64,000 bases of DNA from Calonectria ilicicola (taxonomy: Eukaryota > Ascomycota > Sordariomycetes > Hypocreales > Nectriaceae). The position numbers were made by a program, and so were the translations under genes. Below are positions 60,101 to 64,000 of the stretch, one piece after another. Position 1 is the first letter of the stretch, and each line of letters opens with the position of its first letter. The DNA is taken from assembly GCA_020809705.1 (NCBI GenBank), contig CP085831.1, forward strand, positions 3,782,001 through 3,846,000, read 5' to 3'. The notes under the pieces were generated by a model. That model worked only from the letters and a program-made list of their open reading frames with translations. It ran no database searches and was not told the DNA's origin.

Positions 60101-63100
60101 ATTGCTTTCTAAATAAAGTTTAAATTATTTAAATACCTAGTTATACCTTTTAGACTTATAAATATACTAGCATTATTCTAGCAAATAATAACCAATATAT
60201 TATAAAAATACTTAAATATCTTTATTATCTATTACCTAGATAATATCCTTATTTTCTTTAAAAATAAAGAAGAATATAAAGAATATATTTATAAGATCTT
60301 AAAAGCCCTCTAAGACATTAAACTTTTAATAAAACTAGAAAAAAGCAAGTTCTATATTTAAAAAGTAGAATTTCTAGGATATATTATTAGCCCTAATGAA
60401 ATTCATATAGACCTAAAGAAAGTCACTATAGTAAAAGATTAGAAGGAATCTATTAATATAAAAGAAGTATAAACCTTCCTTAGATTTATTAATTATTATT
60501 AAAGATTTATTAAAGAATTTAATAAAATTACTTTAAGTATAATAGAATTAATTAAAAAAGAATTATTTTTTAATAAGAAAATAAAATATAATAATTATTT
60601 AAAGTTATAAAAAATATTATTTTAAAAGAACCTATTCTTACAATATTCAACCCTAATAAGCCTATAAAGCTAGAAACTGATATATTAGACTTTGCCTTAG
60701 GGGCCCAGATTGGATAATAAGATGAATAAGGAAACCTACATTCTATAGTATTCTACTTATATAAGCTATATAGCCTTAAGCTAAATTATTCTATTTATAA
60801 TAAAGAATTCCTTATTATTATTAATACTTTTAAAAAATTCTAATAATACCTTTTAAAAAATAATTATAAAATTATAATATATATTAACTATAAAAATATT
60901 ATCTATTTTATAATTATTTAAAAACTTAATAAAAGGCAACTATAATATATAGAATATCTATCCAAATTCAATTATTAAATCATTTATATTAAAGGGATTA
61001 AGAATAGCTGCACTAATACAATCAGCCGCCAACCCAACTATAATATAAAAAAACCAAAAATACAGGAAAAACTATTAATCTATAATACTAATGGAGGATT
61101 AGAATAAGCCTTAATCAATAGAATAATAATAAAAATAAAGAAAATAATCATTATTATAAGAGTAGGAGGATTGTTATATACAATTAGAATTACTACTATA
61201 GAAATATTAATATAATAAGTAAAATAGGGTAATCTATTATTAAGGAAAATTAAAGAATATAATCTAGTACTTCTAGAAGAAGAAAAAATAGATTATCTAT
61301 AAATGCCAGAGAAATACTAAATAGAGTTAATAAGGGATATTTATAAATATCTCTTATATAGCTATAAAGATATTAATAAAACCCTTAAATAAATTAAATA
61401 GATATTTTCCTTTATTAAAATGAAAAAGAAAGTTGAATAAGTATATAAGGAATATAGCTTATACTAATACTCCAAAAAACTAAGATATAAACTATATAGA
61501 TTATTATAACCATCCCCTATCATACAATGACTATAGGATTTAATTATAATAGACTTTATTATTAACCTTTTTTTATTAATAAACCCTACTATAGAAATAT
61601 ATTATAATAATATTTTTATTATTATTAATTATTTTATAAAAGTAATATATTACCTTCCTTATAATAAAATAATAAAAGAAGAATAATTTACCTACCTTTT
61701 TTTCAATATATAGTTACTATACACAGACTATCAACTAAAATCATTTCAAATAGAGAACAACCATTTATATCTAAGTTTTAGCAAAGCTTAATGTCCTTAA
61801 TAGGGTTAAATTATAAGCTAAGCATAGCCTTCTACCCCTAAATAAATAGATAAACTAAACGCTAAAACTAGGAAATTAAGTAATACCTATAATACTATAT
61901 TAACTATAAGCAAACCGATTAAGTAGAAAAGTTATCTATTATATAATTAGTATATAATACATTCTATAATTATAATATTAAAATAATATTAATAAAAACT
62001 AACTTTAGTTTTATATTAGATGCTTATTAAGCCTCCTTAGAAGACATAATTTAAATAAAAGCTATAATTAAGTTAGATAATCTAAGAAAATTATATAAAA
62101 AAATAAAAATAGAACTTAAGTTTATCTATAATATAATAAAAAGATATTATAATCTAAAAAAGCTAAAAGGATCATCTTTCTTGGAGAAAGATATAGTCTA
62201 CCTAATAATAAAAAATCTTATAATAAAAAATAAAATAAAAAAATCAACTTTATATAAATTAAACTATATCCAATTAAAAAAAAATATTAAAAAATAACTA
62301 CAAACTTGATCTCCTAGATAATATTAAGGTTTACCTTATCTTCTATATCTTACTATTAGAACCTAGCAATAATATCTAGGTAAATATAGGATTTAAATAT
62401 AAACCATAAATAGAAAACCTAGAAGATCAATAGGAAGTTAAGAAAATACTATAAAGAAGAAAGGAAGATAGAAAATTCAAAATTAAATAGAAAGACTATA
62501 AAGAAACAACCTAGAAATCTACTAAATACCTTATATATTATTTAAAAATACTAAAAGTATTCCTTCAATAAATAAAAAAGAAAAATCAATATTAATAATA
62601 TATAATACTAATATTACCTCTAAAAGAAGGCCTTCCTCTATTACAATCTCAGCCTCTACTGTCTCCACTGCCCTAGCACCTCGCTCTTCTAGATTATTCT
62701 TTAATTTCTTTAGGCACTTTAACTTAGTAAATACTACTATTATCTAAGATTAGGTCTTTAAGATAATCTTTTAAAAAGCCTTTAAAGAAGCATATAATAA
62801 GTTTAACTCACTCTATATTTCTAACTATTACTAATATAACTTTTTCTTTTCTTTAATAATATAAAGAACTACTATTATTAGTATATTAAATTAGCTAGAT
62901 AAAGAATAATAAAAACACATATAAGCTACACTCTCTACACCTATATAATCATAACTTTTATAACTCTAGATATACTTAAAACAACAAGTTAAACCTTTAT
63001 CTACCACATAGGAAAGGCCAGCACTTATATAATGTATATAAGCTATAATAAGCATCCTAAAAAGATTAATATAATCAATAAAACCTTTAATTTTATAATT

Positions 63101-63252
63101 CTTGTAAATAAAAGATACTTTTATTACCTTACTTAATATAATATTAATATAATAAAATAATTATAAGTCTAAGTTTAAATAATATATATAAAAAAACTAC
63201 CATAACCCATTATACTAATCTTAAGGATAAGACCAATAAAGGAAAGACATTA

Positions 63253-63643
63253 TATTATAACCTATATCATACCCAGGGCAATCTAAGATAGTAAAATGCC
63301 ACACTCTATAAGAAAACCAACTACCCTATAATTACATATAACCAATTAAATAAAGAGCAATAAGGGCAACTATTACAATAAGTATAAAAAATATCATACC
63401 TAGTACACTAAGCACACCACATACACTAAAATAGGATAGTAGTATATAGATAGATTAGATCCTACTATAAGGAATAGAACTAATTAGCTTTTAATATAAC
63501 TTGGTTACCTTAATTACAATTGACTATTACCTAATATAATATTTCTATTACTCTATTTACTATAATACACCTAACCATCCTACTAATAATAAACCCTTCG
63601 TTCTGATTGGTTTATTAAATTAGGAATTAACCAGATTGTTATA
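63253..63643 (+). repeat. 3' LTR of element 4
   Basis: 391 bp, preceded by a purine-rich AAAGGAAAGACATTA. The outer right end (CCTTCGTTCTGATTGG) is RIP-poor. Confidence 0.88.
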
Positions 63644-64000
63644 TTATCTAAGTTTAATTAATAGGATTATAAAATTATTCTTAAAAATAGATCTAATACC
63701 TAATTTTACTTTATTTATAATTTTAATTAAATTAAGCTTAATACTTTAAAGAAATATATCTAAGATATACTTAAAAAAAATATATCTATATTTTAAACTC
63801 TAAAGCTAATTATTCTATTATATTTATATTTAAGAAAAATAGAAAGTTATATTTTATTATAAATTATTAATAATTTAATAATATTATTATTAAAGATTAT
63901 ACTTTATTATTATTAATTAATAAAATAAAGGATTACTTTTATAAAGTTAATATCTTTATTATATTAGATCTTAAAAGAGTATATAATCTTATTTATATTA

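Larger units (their letters stand above)
56747..63643 (+). mobile_element. Ty3/gypsy LTR retrotransposon, element 4 (chimeric, inserted in element 3)
   Basis: 6,897 bp with 391-bp LTRs (56747-57137 and 63253-63643). The target duplication is CTATC (56742-56746) / TTATC (63644-63648), differing by one C-to-T. Gag to integrase match elements 1-3. The 3' internal part from about 62560 and the first ~210 bases of each LTR are unrelated to elements 1-3, while the rest of the LTR is shared. RIP-inactivated. Confidence 0.9.
38165..64000. other. RIP-degraded AT-rich repeat compartment
   Basis: A continuous AT-rich block made of nested LTR retrotransposons. Copies of the same segment differ almost only by C/T and G/A. 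Glutamine and arginine codons of the reverse-transcriptase frame have become TAA/TAG/TGA, and acidic D codons have become N (GAT to AAT). This is what RIP does to duplicated DNA. No intact coding sequence lies in it. Confidence 0.93.
53264..64000 (+). mobile_element. Ty3/gypsy LTR retrotransposon, element 3 (interrupted, runs off window)
   Basis: Same family and orientation. Its 5' LTR is 53264-53658. The body runs 53659-55445, is interrupted by the miniature LTR element (55446-55940), resumes 55941-56746, is interrupted by element 4 (56747-63643), and resumes at 63644 with the segment that begins TTATCTAAGTTTAATTAATA. This corresponds to about 41965 of element 1, just before the reverse transcriptase. 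The remaining RT, RNase H, integrase and 3' LTR lie beyond the window. Confidence 0.88.

Noticed and set aside
38165..64000. Mitochondrial DNA insertion as the cause of AT richness
   Set aside because: LTRs, target duplications and gypsy RT/integrase blocks explain it, and copies differ by RIP-type transitions.
1..64000. CRISPR arrays, bacterial operons, riboswitches
   Set aside because: None seen; introns and gene families show a fungal nuclear genome.

Overview
This window is nuclear DNA of a filamentous ascomycete (Pezizomycotina). The evidence is short (about 40-80 nt) spliceosomal introns with GTRNGN donors and CTRAC/CTAAY branch points, families confined to or typical of these fungi (HET-ankyrin, NACHT-ankyrin, NB-ARC-TPR, WSC, SAT4-type rhodopsin, siderophore MFS), and a 26-kb block of repeats degraded by C-to-T and G-to-A changes, the signature of repeat-induced point mutation (RIP). 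I cannot name the genus from sequence alone.

Layout. 1-38,165 is an ordinary gene-bearing compartment: the 3' part of a SAT4/rhodopsin-domain membrane protein (1-931, +); an NmrA-like NAD(P)-binding protein (1245-2274, -); a 2,146-residue NACHT-ankyrin STAND protein (4063-10503, +); a small three-exon unknown gene (11283-11836, +); a five-exon AsaB/CmcJ-like iron oxygenase (12341-13579, -); a six-exon NB-ARC-TPR STAND protein (14542-17755, -); an eight-exon secreted amidase-fold protein that seems to have lost its catalytic serine (19514-21865, +); an intron-containing tRNA-Leu(CAG) (22188-22293, +); an eight-exon multi-pass membrane protein (24009-25635, +); a double-WSC-domain single-pass protein (26700-27773, +); a siderophore transporter with two iron-GATA type sites upstream (31195-33023, +); an intron-containing tRNA-Glu(TTC) (34430-34516, +); and a HET-domain ankyrin protein (35279-37867, -). 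Most gene models here were assembled by hand from splice sites, and the phases close in every case.

38,165-64,000 is an AT-rich, gene-free block. It holds four copies of one Ty3/gypsy LTR retrotransposon family, all in the same orientation. Elements 1 (38983-45885) and 2 (45942-52844) are both 6,903 bp with 395-bp LTRs. Element 3 starts at 53264 and runs off the window. It is interrupted by element 4 (56747-63643, 391-bp LTRs with a different U3) and by a 495-bp miniature LTR element (TRIM-like, 55446-55940, minus orientation) flanked by a perfect 5-bp target duplication. Reverse transcriptase, RNase H, integrase, protease and Gag zinc-knuckle remnants are readable but full of TAA/TAG codons and RIP-type substitutions.

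How it fits together. Three large proteins of the fungal recognition/programmed-death type (NACHT-ANK, NB-ARC-TPR, HET-ANK) lie within 34 kb, and the HET-ANK gene begins only about 300 bp from the RIP-degraded block. This is the kind of accessory, fast-evolving neighbourhood where allorecognition genes are often found. The oxygenase, amidase-like protein, WSC protein and siderophore transporter show no shared operon-like logic. The most novel item is the miniature LTR element: it shares its polypurine tract and LTR terminus with the large gypsy family and may be its non-autonomous passenger.
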